Translations under genes and position numbers: made by a program
Shown: one piece after another, positions 26,400-35,600 of the stretch
Numbering within the stretch: the first letter of the stretch is position 1
Layout: each line of letters starts with the position of its first letter
Notes under the pieces: model-generated
Databases searched by the model: none
Told to the model about the DNA's origin: nothing
Seen by the model: only the letters and a program-made list of their open reading frames with translations
Origin: Streptomyces antimicrobicus
GTDB taxonomy: Bacteria > Actinomycetota > Actinomycetes > Streptomycetales > Streptomycetaceae
Reading direction: 5' to 3'
NCBI RefSeq assembly: GCF_020532625.1
Contig: NZ_JAJAUY010000017.1
Location: 1-64,000, forward strand
Length of the DNA: 64,000 nt

Positions 26400-27337
26400 C
26401 CGGCCGGCTCCCGGTCGCCGGCCGCCGTCAGCGCGGTCCGCACCACCGCGGCCTGCTGCTCGGCGTGGTCGCGCAGCTTGCGGGGGGTGATGTGCAGCAC
26501 GGTCACCCCGAGCTGCTCCAGCGCCTCCCGCTTGCGCACGGCCTGCGACCACTGCTCGTCCTCGCCCTGCCGGGGCGCCCGGGTGTCGATCTCCACCGCC
26601 ACCGCGTGGTCGGGCCAGTAGGCGTCCACCGAGCCCAGGTGCGGGCCGCCGGGCACCCGCAGGTCGACGTTCCACACCGGGTCCGGCAGCCGGTACGTAC
26701 GCACCAGCTGGTAGAGCCGGTCCTCGGCGATGGCCCGCCCCTCGGCGAGCAGCGACTCCACGGCGTCGACCACGTGCGGCCGGTTCAGCAGCCGCGCCAC
26801 GGTCAACTCCCGCACGACCGCCCCCGGCTCGCAGTGCCCGGCCCGGACCGCCTCGCTCAGCAGCCGGCGCACCGTGCCCGCGTCGCCGAGCTGGGCCACC
26901 GCGTCGGCGACGGCCCGGGCCACCGGCGCGACCGGCAGCCCGGTCACCTCGGTCGACCGCGGCGGGTGCGGGGTGCGCACCAGCCGGGCGCAGCCGGCCG
27001 AGCGCAGCCGGCGGGTGCTGGGCACCAGGACGTCGATGTGCTGGAGCGCCAGCAGCGGGGGCGCGGAGCGGAAGCCGTACAGGGCGAGGGCCGCGAGCCC
27101 GGTGATCATGACCTCGCCGCCGCGCCGGCCGGCGTAGAGCAGCACCGCGTGCAGCCGCTCCTCGCTGGTGGCCGGGCCGGAGTGGAGCAGGAACACACCG
27201 GGCAGGATCTGCTGCCAGGGCCGCTCCGCGGCCTCGGCGGCGCTCACCCCGTGCTCGCGCAGCTGGGCGAGGGTCATCACCCGGGGGCGGGTGCGGTCGG
27301 CGAGGTGGCGGAGGGGGAGGGGGGTGTTGTGGTTCAT
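26375..27337 (-). CDS. AbiEi-like N-terminus fused to DUF559 endonuclease-like domain
   Basis: A 320-residue protein. The first 100 residues resemble the winged-helix N-terminal domain of AbiEi antitoxins (MTLAQLREHGVSAAEA, then ILPGVFLLHSGP). The C-terminal third is a DUF559/Vsr-like nuclease fold, with a lone VEIDTR strand and QAVRKREALEQLGVTVLHIT. The acidic residues VDAYW, VEID and the Lys/Arg helix could form the PD-(D/E)xK site. Such proteins are common single genes in Actinobacteria and their role is unproven. No AbiEii toxin gene is adjacent. The start at 27337 is preferred; the frame is open for another 43 codons upstream through the terminator of the next gene, which is implausible. 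Confidence 0.75.
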   Translation of the reverse strand: MNHNTPLPLRHLADRTRPRVMTLAQLREHGVSAAEAAERPWQQILPGVFLLHSGPATSEERLHAVLLYAGRRGGEVMITGLAALALYGFRSAPPLLALQHIDVLVPSTRRLRSAGCARLVRTPHPPRSTEVTGLPVAPVARAVADAVAQLGDAGTVRRLLSEAVRAGHCEPGAVVRELTVARLLNRPHVVDAVESLLAEGRAIAEDRLYQLVRTYRLPDPVWNVDLRVPGGPHLGSVDAYWPDHAVAVEIDTRAPRQGEDEQWSQAVRKREALEQLGVTVLHITPRKLRDHAEQQAAVVRTALTAAGDREPAGYLVVLPR

Positions 27338-27430
27338 GCGGCTGGGATTCCCGCCGCCGCCCGGCCCCCTAACCGCTGTTACAGGCCCGTCGAAGAATCG
27401 GGACAACTCCGCACTAAAGTACTGCCGTTC

Positions 27431-27464
27431 GACTGCCGATGGGGCGCCCGCCCCATCGGCAGTC
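27431..27464 (-). terminator. hairpin terminator of the second pepN
   Basis: Perfect 16-bp inverted repeat (27431-27446 with 27449-27464) with a 2-base centre, starting 8 bases after the pepN stop codon. Confidence 0.8.
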
Positions 27465-27471
27465 ACGCAGG

Positions 27472-30027
27472 TCAGCCCGCCGCGGCGTCGCAGTCCTGGG
27501 CGCGCAGCGCCCGGGCGAGGTCGTCACGGGACTCCAGCACCAGCCGGCGCAGCGCCGGGGCGGCGTCCTCGTGGGCCGCCAGCCAGGCGTCGGTGGCCGC
27601 CAGCGTGGTCCGGTCGTCCTGCAGGGCCGGGAACAGCCCGCGCACCACGTCCATGCCGATCTGGATGGAGCGCTCGGCCCAGATCCGCTCGATCACCTCG
27701 AAGTAGCGGTCGGTGTACGGCGACAGCAGGGCCCGCTGCGACGGCTGCTGCATGCCCGAGATCGTCGCCTCGACCAGCGCGTTCGACAGCGCGTCCGACT
27801 CCACGACCGCCGCCCACGCCTGGTCCTTGACCGCCGCCGAGGGCCGGGCCGCCAGGCAGCGCACCTGGTGGCGCTTGCCCGAGGCCGTGTCGTCGCGCGA
27901 CAGTTCGGCCGCGAGCACGCCCTCGTCCGCGACGCCGTGGGTGGCCAGCGGCAGCAGGAAGTCCCAGCGCAGCTCCTGGTCCACCTCCAGCCCGTCGATC
28001 CGGGCCGAACCCTCCAGCAGCCCCTGGAGCAGCTGGAAGTCACCCTCCGAGGAGGCGCTCGCGGCGAAGAACCGGGCCCAGGTCAGCTGGTGCTCCGAGC
28101 CCGGCTCGGCCAGCCGCAGCTCGTGCAGCGCGCCGGCCGCCAGCTCCCGGGCCCCCTGCTCCCGCCAGGCGGGCGCGGCGTAGTGCGTGACGGCGCCCAG
28201 TGCCTGCGCGTGCAGCATCTGCAGCACGCCGACGTCCGACTCGCGGCCCGCGAAGGCCAGCACCAGCGACAGGAAGTCCCGGGCCGGCATCAGCCCGTCC
28301 CGCGTCAGGTTCCACAGCGCCGACCAGCACAGCGCCCGCGCCAGCGGGTCGCTCACGTCGCCGAGGTGGCGGCGCAGCGTGGCCAGCGAACCCTCGTCGA
28401 AGCGGATCTTGCAGTAGGTCAGGTCGTCGTCGTTGACCAGGACGAGGTCCGGCCGCTCCATGCCGGTCAGCTCGCCGACCACCGTCCGCTCGCCGGACAC
28501 GTCCGCCTCGGCGCGGGCGTAGCGGACGACCGCGCCGGTGGACTCCAGCCGGTACAGGCCGACCGCCACCCGGTGCGGGCGCAGCTCGTCGCCCTCCTGG
28601 AGCACCGCCAGCTCCGTGATCCGGCCGGCCGCGTCGTACGTCACCGCCGGGGTGAGCGCGTTCACGCCGGAGGTCTGCAGCCACGACCGCGACCAGGCGG
28701 CCATGTCCCGCCCGGACACCTCGCCGAGCACCGCCAGCAGGTCGTCCAGCGTGGTGTTGCCGTAGGCGTTCGCCTTGAAGTAGCGCCGCGCGCCTTCCAG
28801 GAACGCCTCCCGCCCGACGTACGCCACCAGCTGCTTGAGCACCGCCGCGCCCTTGGCGTAGGTGATGCCGTCGAAGTTGAGCTTGGCGTCCTCCAGGTCG
28901 CGGATGTCGGCCGTGATCGGGTGCGTCGAGGGCAGCTGGTCGGCCCGGTACGCCCATGCCTTGCGGTTGTTGGCGAAGGTGACCCAGGCCTGGTCGAAGC
29001 GGGTCGCCTCGACCTGCGAGAAGGTGCCCATGAAGTCGGCGAAGGACTCCTTCAGCCACAGGTCGTCCCACCACTTCATGGTGACCAGGTCGCCGAACCA
29101 CATGTGGGCCATCTCGTGCAGGATCGTGTTGCAGCGCCGCTCGTAGGCCGCCCGCGTGACCTTCCCGCGGAAGATGTACTCCTCGCGGAAGGTCACCATC
29201 CCCGGGTTCTCCATGGCGCCCAGGTTGTACTCCGGCACGAAGGCCTGGTCGTACTTGCCGAACGGGTACGGGTAGTCGAAGTGCTCGTGGAAGAAGTCGA
29301 AGCCCTGCTTGGTGACCAGGAAGACGTCCTCGGCGTCGAAGTGCTTGGCCAGGCCCTTGCGGCACATCGCGCCGAGCGGGATCGTCAGGTCCCCGCGCGT
29401 GTAGGTGTCCGTGACGTAGTGGTACGGACCGGCCACCACGCAGGTGATGTACGTCGAGATGGGCGCGGTCTCGGCGAACCGCCACACCCCGCCCTCGCGG
29501 GACTCCTCGGCGCCGTTGCTCCACACCTGCCAGCCCTCGGGTGCGGTCACCTCGAAGCGGTGCGGGGCCTTGAGGTCGGGCTGCTCGAAGGTGGCGTAGA
29601 CCCGGCGGGCGTCGGCCGGCTCGTACTGGGTGTAGAGGTAGACCTCGCCGTCCTCGGGGTCCACGAACCGGTGCATGCCCTCGCCGGTGCGGCTGTAGGC
29701 GCAGTTCGCGTCGACGACCAGGACGTTGTCGGAGTCGAGGTCCGGGAGCGCGATCCGCGCGCCGTCGAAGACCTCGGCCGGGTCCAGCGGGCGCCCGTTG
29801 AGGGTGACCGCGTTGACCGAGGGCGCGATCAGGTCGGCGAAGCTGGCGGCGCCGGGAACCGCGGAGCGGAAGCGGATCGTGGTCACCGAGCGGAAGGTGC
29901 GCGGCTTTTCGGCCGGATCGTTCTCGTCCACCGCGGACCTCAGGTCGAGGGCCACCTCGTACCTGTCGACGGACAGCAGCTCGGCCCGCTCGCGGGCCTC
30001 GTCACGGGACAGATTCTCTCCGGGCAC
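27472..30027 (-). CDS. pepN: aminopeptidase N (M1), copy 2
   Basis: An 851-residue paralogue of the enzyme at 16852-19443, with GAMEN at residues 270-274, HEMAH at 304-308 and Glu327 as third zinc ligand. It diverges from copy 1 mainly outside the active site. Both keep all catalytic residues, so both should be active, perhaps with different peptide preference or timing. I choose the second of two close GTG codons (30025-30027), five bases after AAGGAG. Divergent from the DsbA-like gene. Confidence 0.94.
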   Translation of the reverse strand: MPGENLSRDEARERAELLSVDRYEVALDLRSAVDENDPAEKPRTFRSVTTIRFRSAVPGAASFADLIAPSVNAVTLNGRPLDPAEVFDGARIALPDLDSDNVLVVDANCAYSRTGEGMHRFVDPEDGEVYLYTQYEPADARRVYATFEQPDLKAPHRFEVTAPEGWQVWSNGAEESREGGVWRFAETAPISTYITCVVAGPYHYVTDTYTRGDLTIPLGAMCRKGLAKHFDAEDVFLVTKQGFDFFHEHFDYPYPFGKYDQAFVPEYNLGAMENPGMVTFREEYIFRGKVTRAAYERRCNTILHEMAHMWFGDLVTMKWWDDLWLKESFADFMGTFSQVEATRFDQAWVTFANNRKAWAYRADQLPSTHPITADIRDLEDAKLNFDGITYAKGAAVLKQLVAYVGREAFLEGARRYFKANAYGNTTLDDLLAVLGEVSGRDMAAWSRSWLQTSGVNALTPAVTYDAAGRITELAVLQEGDELRPHRVAVGLYRLESTGAVVRYARAEADVSGERTVVGELTGMERPDLVLVNDDDLTYCKIRFDEGSLATLRRHLGDVSDPLARALCWSALWNLTRDGLMPARDFLSLVLAFAGRESDVGVLQMLHAQALGAVTHYAAPAWREQGARELAAGALHELRLAEPGSEHQLTWARFFAASASSEGDFQLLQGLLEGSARIDGLEVDQELRWDFLLPLATHGVADEGVLAAELSRDDTASGKRHQVRCLAARPSAAVKDQAWAAVVESDALSNALVEATISGMQQPSQRALLSPYTDRYFEVIERIWAERSIQIGMDVVRGLFPALQDDRTTLAATDAWLAAHEDAAPALRRLVLESRDDLARALRAQDCDAAAG

Positions 30028-30149
30028 CGGCACTCCTTCGTGCGTATCGCTCACCTTCGGTCGCATCCTCCCACGGGGAATGCGCCGGACCGGCTGCCGG
30101 TTGGCGCATCTGAACACGACCCGTGACGCCCTTTGCTGCGAGGAGAGCC

Positions 30150-30797
30150 ATGTCCGACACCCAGGTGCGCGAGAAGACCCCGGTCGACTTCTGGTTCGAC
30201 CCGCTGTGCCCGTGGGCCTGGATGACGTCCCGCTGGATGCTGGAGGTCGAGAAGGTCCGTGACGTCGAGGTGCGCTGGCACGTGATGAGCCTCGCGGTCC
30301 TCAACGAGGACAAGCTGGACGAACTGCCCGAGGCCTACCGCTGGCTGACCGGCCCCAAGGGCTTCGCGCCGGTCCGCGTGGTCGTGGCCGCCCAGCAGAA
30401 GCACGGCGACGAGGCCGTCGGCAAGCTCTACACGGCGCTCGGCACCCGCTTCCACAACAACGGCGAGGGACCGACCCGCGAGGCGATCGCCGGCGCGCTG
30501 GCCGACGCCGGACTGCCGGCCGAGCTGATCGACTACGCCGACTCCGAGGAGTACGACGAGGTCCTGCGCGCCTCCCACGCCGACGGCATAGAGCGGGTCG
30601 GCCAGGAGGTCGGCACCCCGGTCATCTCGGTGCCCGGCGCGGACGGCGCCGAGGTGGCCTTCTTCGGACCGGTCGTCACGCCCACCCCGCGCGGTGAGGA
30701 CGCGGCCCGGCTGTGGGACGGCACCCTGCTGGTCGCCTCCACCCCCGGCTTCTACGAGATCAAGCGCACGCGGACGGCGGCGCCCAGCTTCGAGTAG
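30150..30797 (+). CDS. DsbA-fold oxidoreductase (mycothiol-dependent nitroreductase-like)
   Basis: A 215-residue thioredoxin-fold protein of the DsbA family, with the helical insertion and cis-Pro loop (TPVISVPGADG). It is related to Mycobacterium tuberculosis Rv2466c, a mycothiol-dependent reductase. The active-site segment is DPLCPWAW: Cys20 is present but the second Cys of the CPWC motif is Ala23, so it cannot form an internal disulfide and would act with one Cys, presumably with mycothiol. No signal peptide, so cytoplasmic. The ATG has a GAGGAGAG ribosome-binding site. Confidence 0.82.
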   Translation: MSDTQVREKTPVDFWFDPLCPWAWMTSRWMLEVEKVRDVEVRWHVMSLAVLNEDKLDELPEAYRWLTGPKGFAPVRVVVAAQQKHGDEAVGKLYTALGTRFHNNGEGPTREAIAGALADAGLPAELIDYADSEEYDEVLRASHADGIERVGQEVGTPVISVPGADGAEVAFFGPVVTPTPRGEDAARLWDGTLLVASTPGFYEIKRTRTAAPSFE

Positions 30798-30813
30798 GCC
30801 GGGCGGCCGGACG

Positions 30814-30856
30814 ACGGAAGGCCCTCGCGACGCACGTCGTCGCGGGGGCCTTCCGT
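30814..30856. terminator. bidirectional hairpin terminator
   Basis: A 19-bp stem (30814-30832 with 30838-30856, one mismatch) around the loop CACGT, between the convergent DsbA-like and sodF genes. Confidence 0.8.
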
Positions 30857-30917
30857 TCCCCATGTCCGCACGTGAAGGGTGAGAAGACGATCACGAGGCG
30901 GACGGCCGGAGTGCTGA

Positions 30918-31574
30918 TCAGCCCTTGGCCGGGATCAGCAGCGGGGTGTTGGCCTTGGCGTCGGCGTAGCGCCGGGCGACGTCCTGCCAGTTGACGACGT
31001 TCCACATCGCCTCGATGAAGTCCACCTTCTGGTTCTTGTACTGCAGGTAGAAGGCGTGCTCCCAGGCGTCGAAGACCAGGATCGGCACCGAGGCCTGGCC
31101 GACGTTGCCCTGGTGGTCGTAGACCTGCTCGACGATCAGCCGGCCGCTGAGCGGCTCGTACGCCAGCACGCCCCAGCCGGAGCCCTGGGTGGCCGACGAG
31201 GCGAAGGTGAGCTGCTTCTTGAACGCGGCGAAGGAGCCGAAGGACTCGGTGATGGCGTCCGCGAGCTCGCCCACGCCGTCGGCCGCGGTCGGCTCGCCGC
31301 CGCCCTCGCCCGTCTTGGGGCTGGCCATGTTGTGCCAGTAGATGCTGTGCAGGATGTGGCCCGAGAGGTGGAACGCCAGGTTCTTCTCCAGGCCGTTCAG
31401 CGCCGCCCAGTTCTCCTTGTCGCGGGCTTCCTGAAGCTGCTCCAGCGTGTCGTTGGCGCCCTTGACGTAGGCCGCGTGGTGCTTGTCGTGGTGCAGCTCG
31501 ATGATCTGCGGGTTGATCACCGGCTCAAGAGCCGAGTACTCGTACGGAAGCTCCGGGAGCGTGTAGATGGGCAT
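30918..31574 (-). CDS. sodF: iron superoxide dismutase
   Basis: A 218-residue Fe/Mn-type superoxide dismutase that converts superoxide to oxygen and peroxide in the cytoplasm. The metal ligands are visible as His28 (ELHHDKHH), His76 (GHILHSIYW), Asp169 and His173 ([13 protein letters not shown]). The position and sequence match Streptomyces SodF, which is repressed by the nickel-responsive Fur-family protein Nur when nickel SOD is made. A Nur-type box lies 38-52 bases upstream of the start (31612-31626). Iron specificity is inferred from that regulation and the gene's identity rather than from a single residue. Confidence 0.92.
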   Translation of the reverse strand: MPIYTLPELPYEYSALEPVINPQIIELHHDKHHAAYVKGANDTLEQLQEARDKENWAALNGLEKNLAFHLSGHILHSIYWHNMASPKTGEGGGEPTAADGVGELADAITESFGSFAAFKKQLTFASSATQGSGWGVLAYEPLSGRLIVEQVYDHQGNVGQASVPILVFDAWEHAFYLQYKNQKVDFIEAMWNVVNWQDVARRYADAKANTPLLIPAKG

Positions 31575-31610
31575 GCGTGTAAACCGGTCCCCTCAGCGTG
31601 CCAACTGCTA

Positions 31611-31627
31611 TTGCAATCAATGCGCAA
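31611..31627 (-). promoter_or_regulatory. Nur-type operator of sodF
   Basis: Read on the plus strand, TTGCAATCAATGCGCAA: arms TTGC and GCAA around 9 bases, matching the tGCaa-N5-ttGCA Nur consensus except at two inner positions. It would overlap the core promoter of sodF and explain repression by nickel. Confidence 0.7.
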
Positions 31628-31667
31628 CTGCACGCTAGCAGCATCTATTCCGGCTCACACGTCAGGG

Positions 31668-33068
31668 TCACCTCAGTGCGCGTGCCCGACGCTGGAGCAG
31701 GTACCCGGTGGCGGCGAGGAAGAGGGCCAGCCCGCCCGTGAAGAGCACCTGGCTGCGCGTGCCGGGGTCCCGGACCATCAGCCCCAGCACGCCCACCACC
31801 GCGGCCAGCGCCACCCAGGTCAGGTAGGGGAAGCCCCACATCCGCACGACGAGCTTCTGCGGCGCCTCCCGCTCCAGCCGGCGGCGCAGCACGTACTGCG
31901 AGACGGCGACGAAGCCCCAGACGACGAGGATGACCCCGCCGACCATGTTCAGCAGCCAGGTGAAGAGCGTGTCCGGGTACCAGTACGACAGCAGCACGGT
32001 GACGAAGCCGAAGCCGCAGGAGGCGAGCACGGCCCGCCGCGGCACCCGGCCGGAGACCTTCCCCAGCGCCCTGGGGCCCTGGCCGCGGGCGACCAGGGAG
32101 TAGGCCATGCGCGAGGAGCCGTAGATGTTGGCGTTCATCGCCGACAGCAGGGCGATCAGGACGACCACGTCCATCGTCCGCCCGGCGCCGGGGATGCCCA
32201 GCTGGTCCAGCGCGGCGGCGTACGGGGCCTTCGCCGTGGCCTCGGAGCTCCACGGCACCAGGGTGACGATGAGCAGCATCGAGCCGACGTAGACGACCGC
32301 GATGCGCCACATGGTGGTGCGCACGGCCTTGGCCACCCCGCGGACCGGGTCCTCGGACTCGGCGGCCGCGATGGTCACCGTCTCCAGTCCGCCGTACGCG
32401 ACGACGGAGGCGAGCAGGCCCACCAGCAGCCCCTCGACGCCGTGCGGCAGGAAGCCGCCCTCGTGCAGCAGGTGGGTCGCGCCGGGGGAGTCGGTGCCGG
32501 GCAGCACGCCGAGGACCGCCAGCGTGCCCAGGACGAGGAAGAGGCCGATCGCGCCGATCTTCAGGGCGGCGAACCAGAACTCGAACTCGCCGAAGTGGGA
32601 GACCGCCGCCAGGTTGGAGCCGCAGAAGACGGCCATGAACACCAGCACCCACAGCCAGTCGGGGGTGCCGGGGAACCAGCCGGTCATGACGGCCGCCGCG
32701 CCGATGGCCTCGATGGCCACGCCCACGCACAGCAGCACCCAGAACATCCAGCCGACCGTGAAGCCGGCCCACGGGCCGACGGCCCGCTCGGCGTGCACGG
32801 AGAAGGAGCCGGAGGCGGGGTGGGCGGCGGACATCTCGCCGAGCATCCGCATCACGCACATCACGAGCAGTCCCGACGCCGCGTAGGCGAGGACGATCGA
32901 GGGTCCGGCGGCGGCGATGCCGGCCCCGGAGCCCACGAAGAGGCCCGCACCGATGACCCCGCCGAGGGCGATCATCGACAGGTGGCGCTGCTTGAGTCCG
33001 GTGGACAGCGGCGATCCGCCGGCCGGCGGCGCGGCCTGCTCGGCAGGAATGAGGGTGCTTCGACGCAT
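31668..33068 (-). CDS. amino-acid permease (APC superfamily), copy 1
   Basis: A 466-residue permease with twelve predicted helices. It opens with the family signature LKQRHLSMIALGGVIGAGLF and has EFEFWFAALKIGAI in the middle. It is close to GABA/proline/aromatic amino-acid permeases of the AAT family; the substrate cannot be told from sequence. Two similar genes follow at 33288 and 35601, so this is a paralogous set. The ATG at 33068 has only a weak CAGG upstream. Confidence 0.88.
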   Translation of the reverse strand: MRRSTLIPAEQAAPPAGGSPLSTGLKQRHLSMIALGGVIGAGLFVGSGAGIAAAGPSIVLAYAASGLLVMCVMRMLGEMSAAHPASGSFSVHAERAVGPWAGFTVGWMFWVLLCVGVAIEAIGAAAVMTGWFPGTPDWLWVLVFMAVFCGSNLAAVSHFGEFEFWFAALKIGAIGLFLVLGTLAVLGVLPGTDSPGATHLLHEGGFLPHGVEGLLVGLLASVVAYGGLETVTIAAAESEDPVRGVAKAVRTTMWRIAVVYVGSMLLIVTLVPWSSEATAKAPYAAALDQLGIPGAGRTMDVVVLIALLSAMNANIYGSSRMAYSLVARGQGPRALGKVSGRVPRRAVLASCGFGFVTVLLSYWYPDTLFTWLLNMVGGVILVVWGFVAVSQYVLRRRLEREAPQKLVVRMWGFPYLTWVALAAVVGVLGLMVRDPGTRSQVLFTGGLALFLAATGYLLQRRARALR

Positions 33069-33208
33069 GGGGTGGTGCCTGTCCGGTGTGCGGGGGGACG
33101 GGGTGAGTGCCCCAGTCTGGCCACTGTCCGCTCGGCGGACGTCGAGCGTCCGATATCCGGACGCCCGGATCACCGCACGTGATCATTCCCGTACGCCGGA
33201 GGGAACGC

Positions 33209-33242
33209 CGAAGGCCCCCGTGCGCCAGCACAGGGGCCTTCG
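33209..33242 (-). terminator. hairpin terminator of permease copy 2
   Basis: CGAAGGCCCC...GGGGCCTTCG stem (outer 10 bp perfect, then one mismatch and four more pairs), about 45 bases past the permease stop. Confidence 0.75.
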
Positions 33243-33287
33243 CCGCCGCACCGGCGGGACGTCGGAGCCGGCGGGCCCGGAGGGAGC

Positions 33288-34667
33288 TCAGGCCCGGCGG
33301 GTCCGCAGCTCGCGCAGGCCCGCCACGGCGAGCACCACCGCCGCGGCCCCGCCCGACCACAGCACCTGCGGCCGGGCCGAGTCGTCGGCCAGCATCAGCA
33401 CCAGCACCGCCGCCATGCCGGCCAGCGCCGCCCACGTCAGGTACGGGAACGCCCACATCCGCAACGTCAGCCGCTCCGGCACCTCCCGCTCCAGCCGGCG
33501 GCGCAGCAGCAGCTGCGAGACCGCGATCAGAGCCCACACGAACAGCAGCACCGCGCCGACCGCGTTCAGCATGTAGAGGAAGATCGTCTTCGGCCACAGC
33601 AGGTTCAGCACCACCGAGACGAACCCGAACGCCACCGACGCGACCACCGCGCGCCGCGGCACCCCGCCCGCCGACACCTTCAGCAGCGCCGCCGGGGCCT
33701 CCCCCCGCTCGGCGAGCGAGAAGACCATGCGCGAGGAGCCGTAGAGATTGGCGTTCAGGGCCGACAGCAGCGCCACGAACACCACGATGTTCATGATCTG
33801 GCCCGCGCCGGGGATGCCGATGGAGTCCAGCACCGCGACGTACGGGCTCTCGCCCGGCTTCATCGCCGTCCACGGCAGCAGGGTGACGATCACCAGCATG
33901 GAGCCGATGTAGAAGAAGAGGATGCGCCACACCGCGCTGCGCACCGCCCGCGCGACCGAACGGGCCGGGTCGTCGGACTCGGCCGCCGCGATGGTGACGA
34001 CCTCCAGACCGCCGAACGCGAACACCACCGCGAGCACCCCGGAGACCACCCCGGACCAGCCGTGGGGCAGGAAGCCCCCCTGTCCGGTCAGGTTGGCCAG
34101 GCCCACCGGCTCGGTGTCGGGCAGCAGCCCGAAGATCGCCAGCGTCGACAGCACCAGGAAGAGCACGATCGCGCCGACCTTGAGCGCGGCGAACCAGAAC
34201 TCGAACTCGCCGAAGTTGCGCACCGCGGCCAGGTTGCTGGCGGTGAACACCAGCATGAAGACCAGCACCCAGGCCCACTGCGGCACGTCCGGCAGCCAGC
34301 CGTGGGCGATGTTCGCCGCTCCCGTCGCCTCCACCGCGAGGACCACCACGAGCAGGAACCAGTACAGCCAGCCCACCGAGAACCCGGCCCAGCGCCCCAT
34401 GGCCCGCTCGGCGTGCACGGAGAACGACCCGGAGGCGGGCAGCGCGGCGGACATCTCGCCGAGCATGCGCATCACCAGCATCGCGAGGGCGCCGGCGAGC
34501 AGATAGGAGACGACGATGCCCGGACCGGCGACGGAGATGCCGGCGCCGGAGCCGACGAAGAGGCCGGCGCCGATGACGCCGCCGAGCCCCAGCATGGTCA
34601 GGTGGCGCTGCTTGAGACCGTGGCCGAGCGGTTCCTCGGCGACGTCCGGCAGGGGTGCTTGTGACAT
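33288..34667 (-). CDS. amino-acid permease (APC superfamily), copy 2
   Basis: A 459-residue twelve-helix permease with the same signature (LKQRHLTMLGLGGVIGAGLF, EFEFWFAALKVGAI) as the gene downstream, so the two probably arose by duplication. It has its own terminator, so it is a separate transcript from copy 1. The ATG at 34667 is preceded by a GGGGA run at moderate distance. Substrate unknown; GABA, proline, histidine or aromatic amino acids are candidates from the family. Confidence 0.88.
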   Translation of the reverse strand: MSQAPLPDVAEEPLGHGLKQRHLTMLGLGGVIGAGLFVGSGAGISVAGPGIVVSYLLAGALAMLVMRMLGEMSAALPASGSFSVHAERAMGRWAGFSVGWLYWFLLVVVLAVEATGAANIAHGWLPDVPQWAWVLVFMLVFTASNLAAVRNFGEFEFWFAALKVGAIVLFLVLSTLAIFGLLPDTEPVGLANLTGQGGFLPHGWSGVVSGVLAVVFAFGGLEVVTIAAAESDDPARSVARAVRSAVWRILFFYIGSMLVIVTLLPWTAMKPGESPYVAVLDSIGIPGAGQIMNIVVFVALLSALNANLYGSSRMVFSLAERGEAPAALLKVSAGGVPRRAVVASVAFGFVSVVLNLLWPKTIFLYMLNAVGAVLLFVWALIAVSQLLLRRRLEREVPERLTLRMWAFPYLTWAALAGMAAVLVLMLADDSARPQVLWSGGAAAVVLAVAGLRELRTRRA

Positions 34668-34897
34668 CCCGACAGTGTCCCCGAGCGGGGAGCAGCCGTG
34701 CAAAACGGATGCAGGGCAACCAATGGGCCGCGTGATACGCATCACTTCGGGCGTTCCCCCTCGGGCTGGACGGCCGATCTTTGTCCACTCCCCACCAACG
34801 CGGGGAGCCTTGCTTTGTGCTTGCGTGACGGTGGGACCGCGCCGGGCCCGGGGCTAACGTCACGGTGTCCGTCCACCCACCGTCCCTGGGAGCCCCG

Positions 34898-35491
34898 ATG
34901 AGCACCGCCTCCGTCCCGTCCGCCGCCCTCCGGCCCGGCACCGTCCTCGCCGACCTGATCCCCGCGAGCCGGGCCCGCGACATCGCCCTCGTGGTCGGCG
35001 GCGCCGTGCTGACGGGCCTGGCCGCGCAGATCTCCGTGCCGGTCCCCGGCTCGCCCGTCCCGGTCACCGGCCAGACCTTCGCCGCGCTGCTCGTCGGCAC
35101 CGCCTTCGGCGCCCGCCGCGGGTTCCTCGCCCTGGCGCTGTACGCCCTCGCCGGCGCGGCGGGCGTGCCCTGGTTCGCGGGCGGCACCTCCGGCGCGTCC
35201 GGAGCCTCGTTCGGCTACGTGCTCGGCATGCTGCTCGCCGCCACCGTCGTGGGCGCCCTGGCCCGGCGCGGCGCCGACCGCTCCGTGCTGCGCACCGGCG
35301 CCACCATGGCGCTGGGCTCGGCGATCATCTACGCCGTCGGCGTGCCGTACCTGATGGCGGCCACCGGCATGTCGCTGGCCGCGGCCGTCGCCGCCGGCCT
35401 GACCCCGTTCCTGATCGGCGACGCGGTCAAGGCCCTCCTCGCCATGGGCGCCCTGCCCGCGGCCTGGGAGCTGGCCGGCCGCCGCGGCTGA
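34898..35491 (+). CDS. bioY: BioY biotin transporter substrate-binding component
   Basis: A 197-residue BioY protein, the membrane S-component that captures biotin. It has six helices, with the conserved ISVPVPGSPVPVTGQTFA loop and LALYALAGAAGVPWFAGG. Energy-coupling partners (BioM/BioN or a shared ECF module) are not encoded next to it, so it would use a shared module or work alone. The ATG has GGGAG upstream. It is convergent with permease copy 3, and the two share a strong hairpin. Confidence 0.92.
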   Translation: MSTASVPSAALRPGTVLADLIPASRARDIALVVGGAVLTGLAAQISVPVPGSPVPVTGQTFAALLVGTAFGARRGFLALALYALAGAAGVPWFAGGTSGASGASFGYVLGMLLAATVVGALARRGADRSVLRTGATMALGSAIIYAVGVPYLMAATGMSLAAAVAAGLTPFLIGDAVKALLAMGALPAAWELAGRRG

Positions 35492-35518
35492 GCCGCGCGG
35501 CTCCACCCCGACGACGAC

Positions 35519-35557
35519 GAAGAGCCCGGCCCGCCGTGACGGCGGACCGGGCTCTTC
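35519..35557. terminator. bidirectional hairpin terminator
   Basis: GAAGAGCCCGG (35519-35529) pairs with CCGGGCTCTTC (35547-35557); the inner CCGCC/GGCGG pairs extend it. Shared by bioY and permease copy 3. Confidence 0.8.
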
Positions 35558-35600
35558 GCGTGGTGCGGGGGGTCCGGGGATCCGGAGCCGCCCGAAGGGG

